Part shown: one piece after another, positions 1 through 10,539 of the stretch
How the letters are laid out: each line of letters opens with the position of its first letter
Position numbering within the stretch: position 1 is the stretch's first letter
NCBI GenBank assembly: GCA_032871835.1
Contig: CM065297.1
Coordinates: 42,347,098-42,411,097 of the forward strand
Length of the DNA stretch: 64,000 nucleotides
Source: Dipteronia dyeriana
Lineage: Eukaryota > Streptophyta > Magnoliopsida > Sapindales > Sapindaceae
Direction: 5' to 3'
Notes under the pieces: generated by a model
The model's database searches: none
Told to the model about the DNA's origin: nothing
What the model saw: only the letters and a program-made list of their open reading frames with translations
Translations under genes and position numbers: made by a program

Positions 1-782
1 TTTATGTTTTTAAAAAAATGGAAAAATCAAAGAAGTGTTGAAATGGAATCATAAAAAAAATTCTTTAATTCAAAACCTATAAAGTAAAGGAGGAAGGCTT
101 AAAAAGGAGTATAGTTGAAAAATCAAATGAGCTCGGGTTGAAAAATAGAAATGGGATGATGAGCCACAAGCACACACACGCTCATATGTTGAAATCTATT
201 CTCTTAAAAGTAAAAATTCCGGATGATAATCGGTTTGACTTCTTATGGAAAAAGCTTAAGATGAATAGTTGTTGGAAATTGTTTGCATGTTGATTATCAA
301 ACTACTTCTTGATATATATTTGAAGCATATCTCTCACTCACACACTTTGTTTATGAGTATGATGATATTTTAGCAATTGTTGAAGAATTATGAGAGAACT
401 TGAAAAATCTTTGTGTATCTCTCTTAGCATATGATGCTTATTTTATTGATATTTCTTCAAATTGCTTGAATATGTGATTGTGTGAACATTTTTGTGAACT
501 TTATGCTATCATTGATTTTAGTTATAGCATTTATCAAGGGGGAGCATTGTATGCTAGACATTGTTCTCTTTTACGATATGTTCACATGCTTTATTTTGTT
601 ACATGTTGGCATATTTTAACTTAATGATACTTGTAAGATATTACTCACTATCTTTGTCTTGCGTGATGATTCATTCTTAAGTCATATGTCTTTGTTTTTT
701 TATAAATTTGTGACTACTATGCTTGTTTTGTCTTTCAATCACTTTTGTTGTATGTATATAGCATCTTATAACACAAGAACAA
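1..782 (+). other. Spacer between lost pol and ORF3 of C2
   Basis: No open frame of note. The stretch aligns with the reverse complement of 56060-57380 in C3; for example CGCTCATATGTTGAAAT near 180 has a counterpart near 56960. A purine run at 536-548 (AAGGGGGAGCATTG) looks like an internal second polypurine tract, and similar runs occur in C1 (near 25804) and C3 (near 56600, minus strand). Such spacers between pol and a third ORF are usual in SIRE-type elements. Confidence 0.55.
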
Positions 783-1826
783 ATGAGAAGAACTAAGGTC
801 ACCGGAAGTGGAAATCAATTGAATCCCGTTGTGAAAGCCAAGTCTACCTCAAAAGGATCCAAAGCTTCAAGGACAAAAGATTTAGGGATCTTTGGAACTA
901 AGAAGATATTTCAAGAGAGAGGCATTGACTTAGGTAAGTGTAAAGATTCTTATATTCTTAAGTGCATTAAGGATAGAAATTGGGAATCTTGGGTGATCAT
1001 GTTAGGAATTGTGAATGATACTCTTGTTAAAGAGTTTTATCTTGAATATAGAGAGAAGTGCCACCTTATTGGATGCTTTGATATAGATTAGGGGTGTTGT
1101 GCTTAGAGTTAACCCGGAAAACATTAACAAGTTTGTTAGGCTATCTAATGATATAGATTCGAGTTTTCTAGATGTAGATGTCATTGAGAATCTTAATATC
1201 ATGGGTAGAACTCTTTGTGACAATATTTCTTTTGAGTGGAAAGGTAGAGCATATATTAGTCAACATGAGTTAACTAAGGCTAGTGCATTTTGGCATCTAA
1301 TCATTTGCACTAACATTATTGGATCTTCGAATTCAACAGAGTTGAATAAAGAAAAGAAAAGATCAAAATAGTGTATGCGTTGGTGACTAATCAACCTATA
1401 AACGTTGGGGATCTACTTATGCATTATATTGATAGTGCGGCTTTCTCTACTAGAGGTGATAAAAAGCTTTCATTATTGGGGTTTATAACTTCAATGTGTT
1501 TAGCTCGTGGGTTAGTACAACCCTTGGAAACGTATTGTGATAAACGTGTGTCATACATGTCATGTAAGGATAAGGGTAAGACATGTGTTACTTTTGGACT
1601 ATTTAGTAGTTCTCAAGTTGATTGTCAAGAGATTAGCACAAACATTCTTCCGGATTGGGCTTTACAATTGAAGAAGAAGGTTGATGAACTTAGTGCTATA
1701 GTTGTTAAACAAGATACTAGAATGAAAGAGTTAGAGGAGTGTATTGCTTCAAGTTCAAGAGCACCTCTCAAGCATTATGTTAGATCAACTACTCGCACAT
1801 CTTTCTTTGGTGGAACAAGTAGCTAG
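783..1826 (+). pseudogene. ORF3 in env position, plant-transposon-protein-like, frameshifted
   Basis: About 345 codons read in two alternating frames: 783-1091, then 1099-1371 shifted, then back at 1371-1826, so two compensating frameshifts break it. The N-terminus is basic (MRRTKVTGS). The middle holds NPENINKFVRLSN, FEWKGRAY, FWHLIICTNIIGSSNSTEL and YALVTNQPINVGDLL, a pattern I recognise as the putative plant transposon protein domain often found with plant retrotransposons. The last 60 residues (from LPDWALQLKKKVDEL) look like a coiled coil followed by an S/T/R-rich tail. No signal peptide or membrane segment is seen, so an envelope role is not supported. Its place, after pol and just before the polypurine tract, is where SIRE elements carry an env-like ORF. 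The same ORF is at 54990-56056 in C3. Confidence 0.65.
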
Positions 1827-2283
1827 TATTTGAGTCTTGTGGTATATTTCTTACCTTTTGGCATCATTTCATGTCAAAAAGGGGGAGAAAGAGATGCTAG
1901 TTACTTAGTTTCTTTTTATGTTGTTTTTGTGAACTTTTGAACTTTCAATGGCATGTAATAATTAGTCTTATAATTAGTCTTAAGATTTGGTTAAGAATTC
2001 TTGTATTTTGGCATGTATTGAGGGGAGATACATGTATTTGTGGACTTAATTGTATATTCTTATCCATATTATATGTTGCCATTTGTTGTTTTTCTCTTGT
2101 ATATGCATTATGCTTTGAGATGATTTGTAGGTTGCTTCAAGAGAAGATCAAGATGAAGTTCAATAGTTGGTGAAGATTAGTTATACGAATCTTACTCATT
2201 GTAATGTGAGGAAGTGATTTTGTGACCTATCTTCATTTTTATATTTGTAGTAAATATATGGGTGTTTTGACATGGAATTTGCC
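1827..2283 (+). other. C2 3' untranslated region
   Basis: Noncoding stretch between ORF3 and the 3' LTR. A second purine block, AAAAAGGGGGAGAAAGAG at 1876, lies about 400 bp before the terminal polypurine tract. The 78-codon open frame at 1937-2173 is hydrophobic low-complexity sequence without recognisable motifs and is not called a gene. Confidence 0.5.
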
Positions 2284-2295
2284 AAAGGGGGAGAT
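2284..2295 (+). promoter_or_regulatory. Polypurine tract of C2
   Basis: AAAGGGGGAGAT directly precedes the LTR start TGTTAGG at 2296. This is the plus-strand priming site for reverse transcription. The C1 polypurine tract at 26075-26086 is the same sequence. Confidence 0.85.
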
Positions 2296-4914
2296 TGTTA
2301 GGTTTTAGTTTGTGTTGGCATTAATTCCATATCAAAATGATGTTTACTTGTAATGATTTAGTTGTTTAGATTCATGATGATTCAAGCTTCATAGAAGAAT
2401 GAACAACAAGTAAAAGCAAGTTCAAAGTCTTCAAAGAGAAAGGATGCAATATGATTCTACAAAGGTATACTAAGACCTTATCTTTTTCTTACAAGGCTTA
2501 GGTACACACACACAATTCATACATTTGTGTCCCTGCATCGTTGTGCAACATTATAGGCACACAAATACAATTCATTCATATGTGTCCCTACATCATTGTT
2601 CACCATGTATAACACATTCACACACTTGAAGATGAATGCTCATGAATTGGTATGGAAATAACATGTTTTTGGAAAATGCATGATTGGAGACTATCTCTAT
2701 GTAGTTTGCATTCAAGTGTGAATTGTATTTATTTGTGTATACGTTTTTATAACATGGATATTGAACTTGAATTTAGTCTTAAATCATTCTTGATTGAGTT
2801 TCGGTCATTTCGGTTACTCATACTATTGATTTCAAGTTCTAAGTCAAAAGATACCACTTTCAACTCATGTTTCATACAATGTCTTCGTCTTCGTATATCG
2901 AGTCGAATTATTATTTTTTGGGTTGAGTATCTTATATTTCCATGTCCGTGAGAGAGTTACGGTTTGTAATCCGTAAACGGATTCAAATTCCGATTTCGGA
3001 GGCCAGAGAACGGTCGAAGAACGCGTAAGGAGTGCAAGGGAGTTGCACCATGGCCAAAGGCCATGCATTGGTGCAAGCCCGATATGGCGCGTGACCATCT
3101 CGGCTGCAACACCTTGCTGACCTGAGATACCCACGCGCCATCTCAGGGAAATAATAACAAAGGAGGCTATTTTGGTCTTTTAAGCTTCTTTCATTCCCTC
3201 TTCTTTATATTCCTCTTCCCTCTCACATTTCATTCCAAGAAGAAATTTAAACTTTTGTGCAGAAATTTTCTCTCTACATTTTCTCACCATCCAAACACCA
3301 TAACTTCTTCATTTGAACTCCGATTTGAGTGATTCAGAGTTGAGAGTGTTTTTATATTCATCCTCCATCATTTCTCTGAAGATATGAGTGAATTTTATTG
3401 TTGTTTTTGGAGTCTAAACTCAAAAAAACGGGACTGCACTAAAATCAACTAAGGTATTGATTTTCTTCCAAAGTTTTTTTTAAAACTTGGTCAATTACCT
3501 TGGGTTTTCTTCTTCAACTTATATATGTGTATTGTGAGTGTTTTGATTTGAGTTTTGAACTCTTTTAAAGCTAGGTTTAGTTTCAATTGAAATCTTACAT
3601 GTTGAGTTAGGTTTTGATTTTGCCTATGTTTTCACATGTTTGGGATTGTATTGTGCTAGCTTCAATTCTAGGACTATTTGATGATCTTTGATTGATTGAT
3701 TTTGTGAAAAATAGTTCCTTACATGTATTAGGCTCTCTTGGCCAAATTCTCACATTAATACATGTGCTTATGTTCTTTTGAGCTATTCATGTGTTTTGTT
3801 GAATCTATATATAGGAATATGCTCTAGAACTTTAGCTTAAATCTAAATGACTTTATCATATGATTTTAGCATGTTTTTGGTTTATGTGAATTAAACTTGA
3901 TTTTGTGATTAATTGAACATATCTCGTGATTCAAGTTTTAGATCTATGCATGTATCTAGGTTGTAATTAATGTTGAACGTATCTTACATGATCTAGATGA
4001 TTTAAACATGCATGATTGACTAGACTACATTTGATTTGTGCATTCATGCTCATGTCTAGTATTTTATATAGGATCTGTTGATTATAGCATTTTATGTTGC
4101 GTGCTTATTTGCGTTTTGCATTCATGATCACCTAGATGCCTTGTGAGAAGGAAGTCATGACAATAGGTGTGAGAAATATGTTGTTGAGCAAGTAAGTCTT
4201 GGCAAGAGGTGTGAGACCTTGGATTGTCAAGCAAGGAAGTCTTGGGTAGAGTTGGGAGGACTCGGATAGTTGATCAAGAAGTCTTGCCTAGGGTCGTGAG
4301 GATCCGGAAGGGTGAGCGAGGAAGTCTCGACTAGAGTCGGGAGGACTCAGATAGTTGAGCATAAAGTCTTGCCTTGGGTCGTGTGGATCCAGTAAGGTGA
4401 GCGAGAAAGTCTTGACAAGAGGTGTGAGGCCTCAGATTGTTGTGCATGAGGGCGACATCTTCATGAGTAGGATAAGAGGGTAGTTTCTAGGTGAAGGGGT
4501 CACTTGAGAGATTGTACTTGTCTTATCTACTAGTGGATTTTGTTTACTGGTGGTTGCTAACCCGTGGATGTTTCCTCTTCGAAGGTTTACCACGTTATAT
4601 CTTGTGTCAACTTTTCTCTATCCCTATTTCTCTTATATTTGTATTTGTTATTTGAATACTACGGATAGAACTCTTTATGTAAGTTGACTTCCTTTCTATA
4701 ATATAGATTGTGTATGTGTTACAATTACTTGTTTGTTTCACACTTTGCTTGTTTTATATATTGATTAAGTGTCTTTAATTGATATATATATTGTGATACA
4801 AGCAATCTAAAGGGACAAACTTTTGTTTGTTTCTAAGGGAGTCAAAAAAGGTGTCTAACCTATTCACCCCCCCTCTAGTTTAGTCTTGAGCATTTAAACG
4901 TGTTTGTATTTTCA
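2296..4914 (+). repeat. C2 3' LTR (about 2.6 kb)
   Basis: Begins TGTTAGGTTTTAG after the polypurine tract and ends TATTTTCA at 4914, where family-B LTR sequence resumes. It includes a GC-rich block at 2950-3145 with a strong hairpin (GCACCATGGCC/GGCCATGCATTGGTGC, 3042-3072), a possible TATA element CTTTATATTCC near 3203, a CT-rich stretch likely near the transcript start, a block of degenerate tandem repeats (4139-4450), and an end-proximal ATTCACCCCCCCTCTAG typical of SIRE LTRs and also present in C1. The matching LTR of C3 is on the minus strand at 51961-53545. Confidence 0.8.
4139..4450 (+). repeat. Degenerate ~55-bp tandem repeats in C2 LTR
   Basis: About six imperfect units built on AAGTCTTG(G/C)C(A/T)AG followed by GTGAGG or GGGAGGACTC, then GGAT and TTGAGCAAG or GTGAGCGAG. 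Copies start near 4148, 4192, 4246, 4288, 4322 and 4405. A matching end of such a repeat, on the minus strand, starts the C3 LTR at 51963. Confidence 0.75.
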
Positions 4915-5651
4915 TACACTATTTATTTGGATTAGGAGTCTTGGTGTAAAAAATAATTCTTGGTCACCAGGTAAATCCTCATAAGGAAAGGATTCTTACC
5001 CTCTAAGTAAATCCTTTTTATTAGTGGATTTGGTCTACTATATATATGACCTAAAGAATTCGACGGGGCCTGATGTTTTCTCTAAGTGAGATTTCAGCCA
5101 ACCCTAGATTTTCTTAAAGAAAGATTTCGGTCTAGAGAGAGATTTTTTTTTTTTGCTCTAGACAAAATTCGGTCAACTCATAGATTTGGTGTGTGAAAAT
5201 TCAGCATAGAGGAAGAAAGAACGTTTTGTTTTCGATAGTGCCATAGTAACCTTTAAATCAAAAGGATTTGTGTACAACATCGAATCAAGGTTCACGCAAG
5301 TTTTAATCAAATTGATTGATAATACACAAGTGACCTAAGGTTCTTTGTTTTTCTTCTTGGAGGATTATTGTGACTAACAAAAGAAAGAGATTTTGTTTGT
5401 TTCCATCCTCAAGTATACAATTTAAAGAAAGGGAGCCCACACTTCTAGGTGATTCACGTTCGTGATTGGATTGGAAAATCTTACGGATTCAATTTGACGC
5501 TAGTTCAATCGTTACGAGAAAAAGGTACGATACTTTTAATATAGGTTGATTAATCTTGGGTTAAGGTTTTCTCTTTTATAGGGAAATTTTATAAAATATT
5601 TCAAACCCTAATTTTACGCTTCCACCCATTTTGAATCGATTTTTCCTTACA
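4915..5651 (+). repeat. B1 5' LTR, 3' third only
   Basis: Aligns with 38477-39252 of the B1 3' LTR from TTGGATTAGGAGTCTTGG onward and ends TTTTCCTTACA at 5651 just before the primer site. A TATA element (CTATATATATGACC, 5037-5050) is kept, as in the 3' LTR at 38613. The upstream part is cut off by C2. Confidence 0.85.
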
Positions 5652-5653
5652 AT

Positions 5654-5666
5654 TGGTATCAGAGCC
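5654..5666 (+). promoter_or_regulatory. Primer binding site of B1 (tRNA-iMet)
   Basis: TGGTATCAGAGCC follows the LTR end by two bases. It is complementary to the 3' end of plant initiator methionine tRNA, the usual copia primer. The same site is at 31996-32008 (minus) in B2. Confidence 0.9.
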
Positions 5667-5790
5667 TAGTTGTACCCTTGATTAATTGATGTATATATAC
5701 ATGAATCTATTTCTTTTATCTCAAATATGCATGTTTTAGAAAGAGATGGCACTCTAGGTGTTCACATATATATTTACGTTGGAATGTATG

Positions 5791-5791
5791 G

Positions 5792-5847
<56 letters not shown>
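5791..5847. repeat. (TA)n(TG)n microsatellite
   Basis: A TA run of about 16 bases followed by about 20 TG units inside the B1 leader. At the equivalent place B2 has a pure TA run on the other strand (about 31838-31862), so this site changes length and composition between copies. Confidence 0.95.
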
Positions 5848-5850
<3 letters not shown>

Positions 5851-6189
5851 ATAATGTGATTTGTTATTGCTCAATTTTGGTCCTAGAATTTTAATGGATT
5901 TTTGTTTTGGGATTGTAACAAAGAGGGTGGCCTATCATCGCCATACTTTTCTTCTTGGTAGTTGATAAGCTTTTTTATTTTGTTGTTGTAATAAAAAAAT
6001 ACAGTAATTTATTATTTAAAATACTGTTGTATTATATTCAAGTGACGAAGATTCAAAGATTTTAAGAATTGGAAGCAACCGGAACATGTTTGGTACCGTA
6101 CGCGCCACAACAAAAATTGTGCATGCGAATGAGCATGTAGCCACGATTGTTGTGGCATGGTCTGTGCATGGCTGCCCTAAAGATGCCAT

Positions 6190-6206
6190 GGGCTGCACAC
6201 GGCAGC
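6190..6206. other. Conserved leader hairpin GCTGC-N5-GCAGC (B1)
   Basis: GGGCTGCACACGGCAGC folds as a 5-bp GC stem with a 5-base loop. Equivalent hairpins lie at 31547-31565 in B2 and 63800-63814 in B5. The block is far more GC-rich than its surroundings. A packaging or dimerisation role is only a guess. Confidence 0.6.
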
Positions 6207-7021
6207 ACTTTATGGAGTTGTGGGGTATGCACTCCCATGGGAGTCAACCAAGGGGAGCAAATGGACGATGGCTGCGTGAAGACTTGTTCGCTAAGAAAAG
6301 AGTTTTTGTATTCCAAACATATGTAATTTTCTTGTTTTTCTAGGATGGACCAAAATTGTAGCTATTTCTATTTTCGTAAATATTGCAGTGTTTGTCATTG
6401 TTTGATAATATGTCACATAGAATAGGAGTGCCACTCATATATCTCTTTTGGTATGAACATCAATTGAATGGTTTAGGTATCTAATTGGCATCTAGATAAC
6501 TTGGTAAATCATTCTATTGAATTCAATCACACGCCTTAAACAATTGAGTGGGAGATGGTGTTTTGGAACACCTACGGCCTCCAAGTTAAGTTGAGGTTTA
6601 TGTTTCATGTGATAATCCCCAAGGGGTATTCATGAATGGAATTTAGCAAGATACTTCCTTACATTGTAGACTAGACAATTGACCCAAAGGATATCTACTC
6701 CCAAAGGAGGGACATTCTTGAGGGAATATATTGAAGGTCGATAACTTGGTAACACAATCAATGTGATTTTATTAATATTCTACCAAGTTTTCTTGTTTAT
6801 CGCAAGGCTAAACTAAAAATGCTGGTTGTTATATTAATAATTAGGTGGGACCTAGTCCAATTAGTAGATGGTGCGAACTATCAAAGGAGGCGTGCCCTTT
6901 ATGGGTGTTGGATCACCGTTGAATTTTATGATTGAATTATTTTATTTTATTCAAGATAAATATTCAAAAGTTCTTTAACAGGATTGTCTACTTATATAAT
7001 TTTTGTTATTATAAAGAAATC

Positions 7022-8199
7022 ATGACCTTATCCCTAATCAACATCCTTAAAGATAATACTTTAACTGATAATAATTATATCACATGGAAAAGGAAACTTG
7101 GGTTGTTGCTGCAAGCTGAAAATCATATGTTTGTTCTATGTTCCCCTAAACCACCAGCTTCTACTAATGAATCAAACGAGGAGCAAAGAGATGCGTATCA
7201 ACAACAGAAGACTTCAGATGAGATGGCCAAATATAACAATATGGCCACCATCTTTGACGTGTTGCAACAACAACAAGAAGAAATGGAGACTACTGCCGAT
7301 ATAATGTTGTCTCTGGAAGAGATGTTTGCTATGAAATCCAGGATGACTAAGACAGAGGCAGTGACTACTTTCATGTATCTATGGAGGAAACCTGGACAGG
7401 TTGTGAAAGATCACATGATGAAAGTCATAACACATCTCAATATTGTTGAAATCAATGGTACTGAGATTGATGGTGAGACAAAAATTGACATGAATGTCTG
7501 TTGAATTCTTTTGACCAGTTCAAGTTGGACTACACCTTGAGTAATAAGAAATACACCTTGCAGCACCTGATGTAAGATGTTTAAAGTGCCGAAAAAATCC
7601 TTGTGAAAGGCAAGGGTCAAGAGATTCTTACAGTTGTTAAAGTTGCTACTGTTAAGACTAGTAAGAAGGTCAAGAAATAACAGAAGAAAAAAAATCTTGG
7701 GCCTACTAAGAAGGAGACCAAGAAAGTAACCAAGATCAAAGGAAAGTGTTTCCTTTGTAGTGAAAAGGGGTTCAAGGAAAAGAATAGACTGAATGATAAT
7801 GAATTCAACTTGCATTTAAGCAACGACGCATTGGTATCTGCCAGTGCAGTGGGAGATAGTAGAATCAATTTAGATTCTTATAGGAATTTAGATCAAATAG
7901 AAGTTTATTATGTACCTTAATTTTAGAGGAATTTAATTTCAGCTTATTGTTTAAATAAATTTGGATATTCGATTACTTTTAATAATGGTTTTATTATTAG
8001 TAAGAATAACAAATTTATTTGCAAAGGCACATCGGAAAAACGGTTTATTCTATTTGTATAGCAATATCTCTCACTTGTTAGACACGAAATCAACGGAACC
8101 TAATCATAAAAGAGTAAAATTATCAAAAGATGAAACCTACCTATGGCAGTTATGCCCAGGTCAAATTAACCTTCATAGGATCAAAACATTGGTTAATGA
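7022..8199 (+). pseudogene. B1 gag and protease/pre-integrase remnant
   Basis: Gag begins at ATG 7022 (MTLSLINILKDNTLTDNNY, then ITWKRKLGLLLQAENHMFVL), the usual N-terminus of copia Gag with the conserved W before the K/R pair. It stays open to 7504; the same protein continues in another frame (FDQFKLDYTLSNKKYTLQHL, about 7515). A half zinc knuckle CFLCSEKGF at 7747 has lost its His and last Cys. Only 15 codons later comes NEFNLHL, which belongs downstream of the protease active site, so the D-S/T-G motif is missing; B2 and B5 have the same join. Pre-integrase sequence (KFGYSITFNNGFIIS, then NKFICKGT) runs with stops to 8199, where B2 interrupts it. Confidence 0.8.
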
Positions 8200-8796
8200 T
8201 GTAGGGGAAAATGATTCAAAACGTGGCAAAAGCGTAAATTTAGGGTTTCATATATTTTAAAATTTTCCTTTATAAGAAAGAAACTTAACCCTTGATTAAT
8301 TAAAATATAATAAAAATATCATACCTTTTTCTCGTGACGATTGAAGTTGCACTGAATTGAATCCGCAATATTTTCCAATCCAGTCACGAACGTGAATCAC
8401 CTAGGATTGTGGGCTCCCTTTCTTTGAATTGTATACTTGAGGATGGAAACAAACAAAATCTTTTTCTTTTGTTAGTCACAACAATCCTCCAAGAGAAAAA
8501 ACAAAGAACATTAGGTCACTTGTGAATTTTCAATCTATTTGATTGAAACTCGCGTGAACCTTGATTCGATGTTGTACACAAAATCTTTTGATGTAAAGGC
8601 TATTAGTGCACCATCGAAAACAAAGTTTTCCTTCCTCCTTTTTCTTTTTTATGAATTTTCACACACCAATCTTTAGATTTGGATGAATTTATCTAGAGCA
8701 AGAACCGAATTTTCTTTCCCCAAAATTCTCTCTTGGCCGAAATTTCTCACTAAGAAAATGTAGTGGCCAAACTTTCTATCTCTAAAAATTAGCCTT

Positions 8797-8852
<56 letters not shown>

Positions 8853-10526
8853 CTTCTCAAAACCTCTCCTAAGGAGGATTTAGTTGTTAGGCAAGAATCC
8901 TATCTCTAGGTGGATTTATTATGTGACAAAGAATCCTTTTCAAAGAGGACTTATTTTCCACGCCAAGACTCCTTTTCCAACCCATTGGTGTATTTATTCA
9001 GTAACCAATTATTGAATATAAATTAAATTTATGACTATATCAAAACTTCCTAATTTGAACAATAGAAATCAAATGCTTCCTAATTTAACTAGATAAGTAA
9101 TTTCCTTTTATTTATATACTTATTAAGTATAGTATTTGATACTTGTCTTACTTCCAACAATAGTATGACAACAGGATACCATCTTCTACTACGAAAAAGA
9201 TTTTGACTTTAAATTAAACAATTAATTAATTAATTAATTTCCATTTAATTAATTAATAAAATAAAAAACAATATATAAGGCTATTATATAGGCCCTTGCC
9301 GCCCAAGCTAAATAAATACTGGTCAAATATTGTTTTTTCAATTTTATTAAATCCATTGGACTTTATTAAAAAATCCACATGTGAAATGGAGCCATTTTAA
9401 CTAAATGAAACAAGTTCAGATGCCTTACCACAATTCTAAATGGACCCATAAATTGGTCCGGTAGAATATATCAAGTGATCCATGCAAGTTCGTGTGGATT
9501 TTGGATCTTAGCGGGCTATTTAAATTTAAGTTCCAATAGACATAACCTAATCACAAGCAACAAATGATTCACTTAGGTTCAATCTATTAATTCTAGTTCA
9601 TTCCACTAAAGAACTAAAATTGAAATCTTAAATTAAGATAGAATAAGTTCATATTTCTCGTTCATACCCTAGACATTCATTACGGAGAAAGTGTATCATC
9701 GTGAAGAATACCAGTAATCGCCAAGAGCTCATAGACCGCTTATAGTTCTCCTAGTTACCATATTTACTAATATGACCACAATTTGAACTTGGATATTTTG
9801 ACTTGCCCAGAAGCCATATTTCAATAGACACTATTGAAAACATAACGTTAAGATTTAATATCCATTACCTCAAAAAATCCATATGATGATATTTTACTCA
9901 CATTTAATAAATGGAGCCACAATGTCCATATCTATAAATGAAGTCCTCTATCGATTAACAAATGAGTATCACCAAACTAGATAAACTATGCTATATAATC
10001 GTACTCATTGATAGCTCAAATGATAACACTTGTAACCATAAGTCCATCATTTATCGTAGGATTGAGGTAGACTCTCCAATTGTCTTTAAGTAAAACTTTT
10101 ATCCATTGACGGTTCTGGAAAAAGTTTCTCACTGTGATCCTATTCAATGCACCCAGTGCACTAGATTCTTTTGCACAAAGAAACTACACTTTGATGATTT
10201 TGGACTCATCATAACACATTTGATCCCACTCAAATGCTAACAAAAGAATCTACAACTTTGACAAGATAAAGACGCCCAACCTTTATCTTAAGTTGTGAAT
10301 ATTATTCAAGACTAACTAAAGAATTGTGTCTACCTCATACATATCCAGATGTACGAACAATTCTTCTTTCCTCATAGTCTTTTGACCTTATGATTATTTA
10401 CTTTTGACAATTATAATAATTACACTATAAATGCTATAAGATTTGTTAAACTAGAAATCACTTTATTAATATGTAGAGATTGTCAAATACATTATTACGC
10501 ACACTCTATTGAGCATAATCCCAACA
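8200..10526 (-). repeat. B2 3' LTR
   Basis: On the minus strand it runs TGTTGGGATTATGCTC ... TTTTCCCCTACA. It is 2327 bp against 2331 bp for the 5' LTR at 32011-34341, and the two align along their whole length with scattered differences. One difference is large: the TATA region has become a (TA)n run (8799-8851). The polypurine tract reads GCAATTGGGAGAT on the minus strand, 10527-10539. Confidence 0.9.
8799..8851. repeat. (TA)n microsatellite at the LTR TATA box
   Basis: About 26 TA units. The 5' LTR of the same element has only GGTATATATAGC at this place (32627-32638), so the run expanded after insertion or during the last reverse transcription. Confidence 0.9.
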
Positions 10527-10539
10527 ATCTCCCAATTGC

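Larger units (their letters stand above)
1..4914 (+). mobile_element. C2: 3' part of a SIRE-like Ty1/copia element
   Basis: This is the 3' portion of a long copia element whose 5' LTR, gag and pol lie outside the window. It holds a spacer, a decayed third ORF (783-1826), a polypurine tract (2284-2295) and a 3' LTR (2296-4914). The right edge is set by homology: from 4915 the sequence matches the family-B LTR (compare 38477 onward). C2 therefore inserted into the 5' LTR of B1, with TACAC at 4915-4919 as the likely right-hand copy of a target duplication. The minus-strand C3 (51961-57387) is a relative with the same order of parts. SIRE/Maximus affinity is inferred from the extra 3' ORF, the long LTR and the AAAGGGGGAGA polypurine tract shared with C1. 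Confidence 0.8.
5667..7021 (+). other. B1 leader (PBS to gag)
   Basis: About 1.35 kb without a credible gene. It includes a TA/TG microsatellite (5791-5847), a GC-rich block at 6085-6250 with a hairpin (6190-6206), and a conserved stretch (6545-6760) also present on the minus strand at 31090-31170 and 63310-63440. The 84-85 codon open frames in the GC-rich block on both strands lack similarity or coding character and are left out. Confidence 0.7.

Noticed and set aside
783..1826. ORF3 as a true retroviral-type envelope gene
   Set aside because: No signal peptide, no membrane segment and no cleavage-site pattern; the resemblance is to the plant transposon protein domain instead.
5654..5666. 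tRNA-like sequence
   Set aside because: Only the 13-base primer site complementary to tRNA-iMet is present; no cloverleaf surrounds it.
6062..6343. Three overlapping 60-85 codon frames on both strands
   Set aside because: They arise from the GC-rich hairpin block of the leader; related blocks in B2 and B5 do not keep the same protein.
7411..7868. Overlapping minus-strand open frames of 134 and 83 codons
   Set aside because: Antisense to the K-rich end of B1 gag; the Leu/Phe-rich translation is what reversed Lys codons give.
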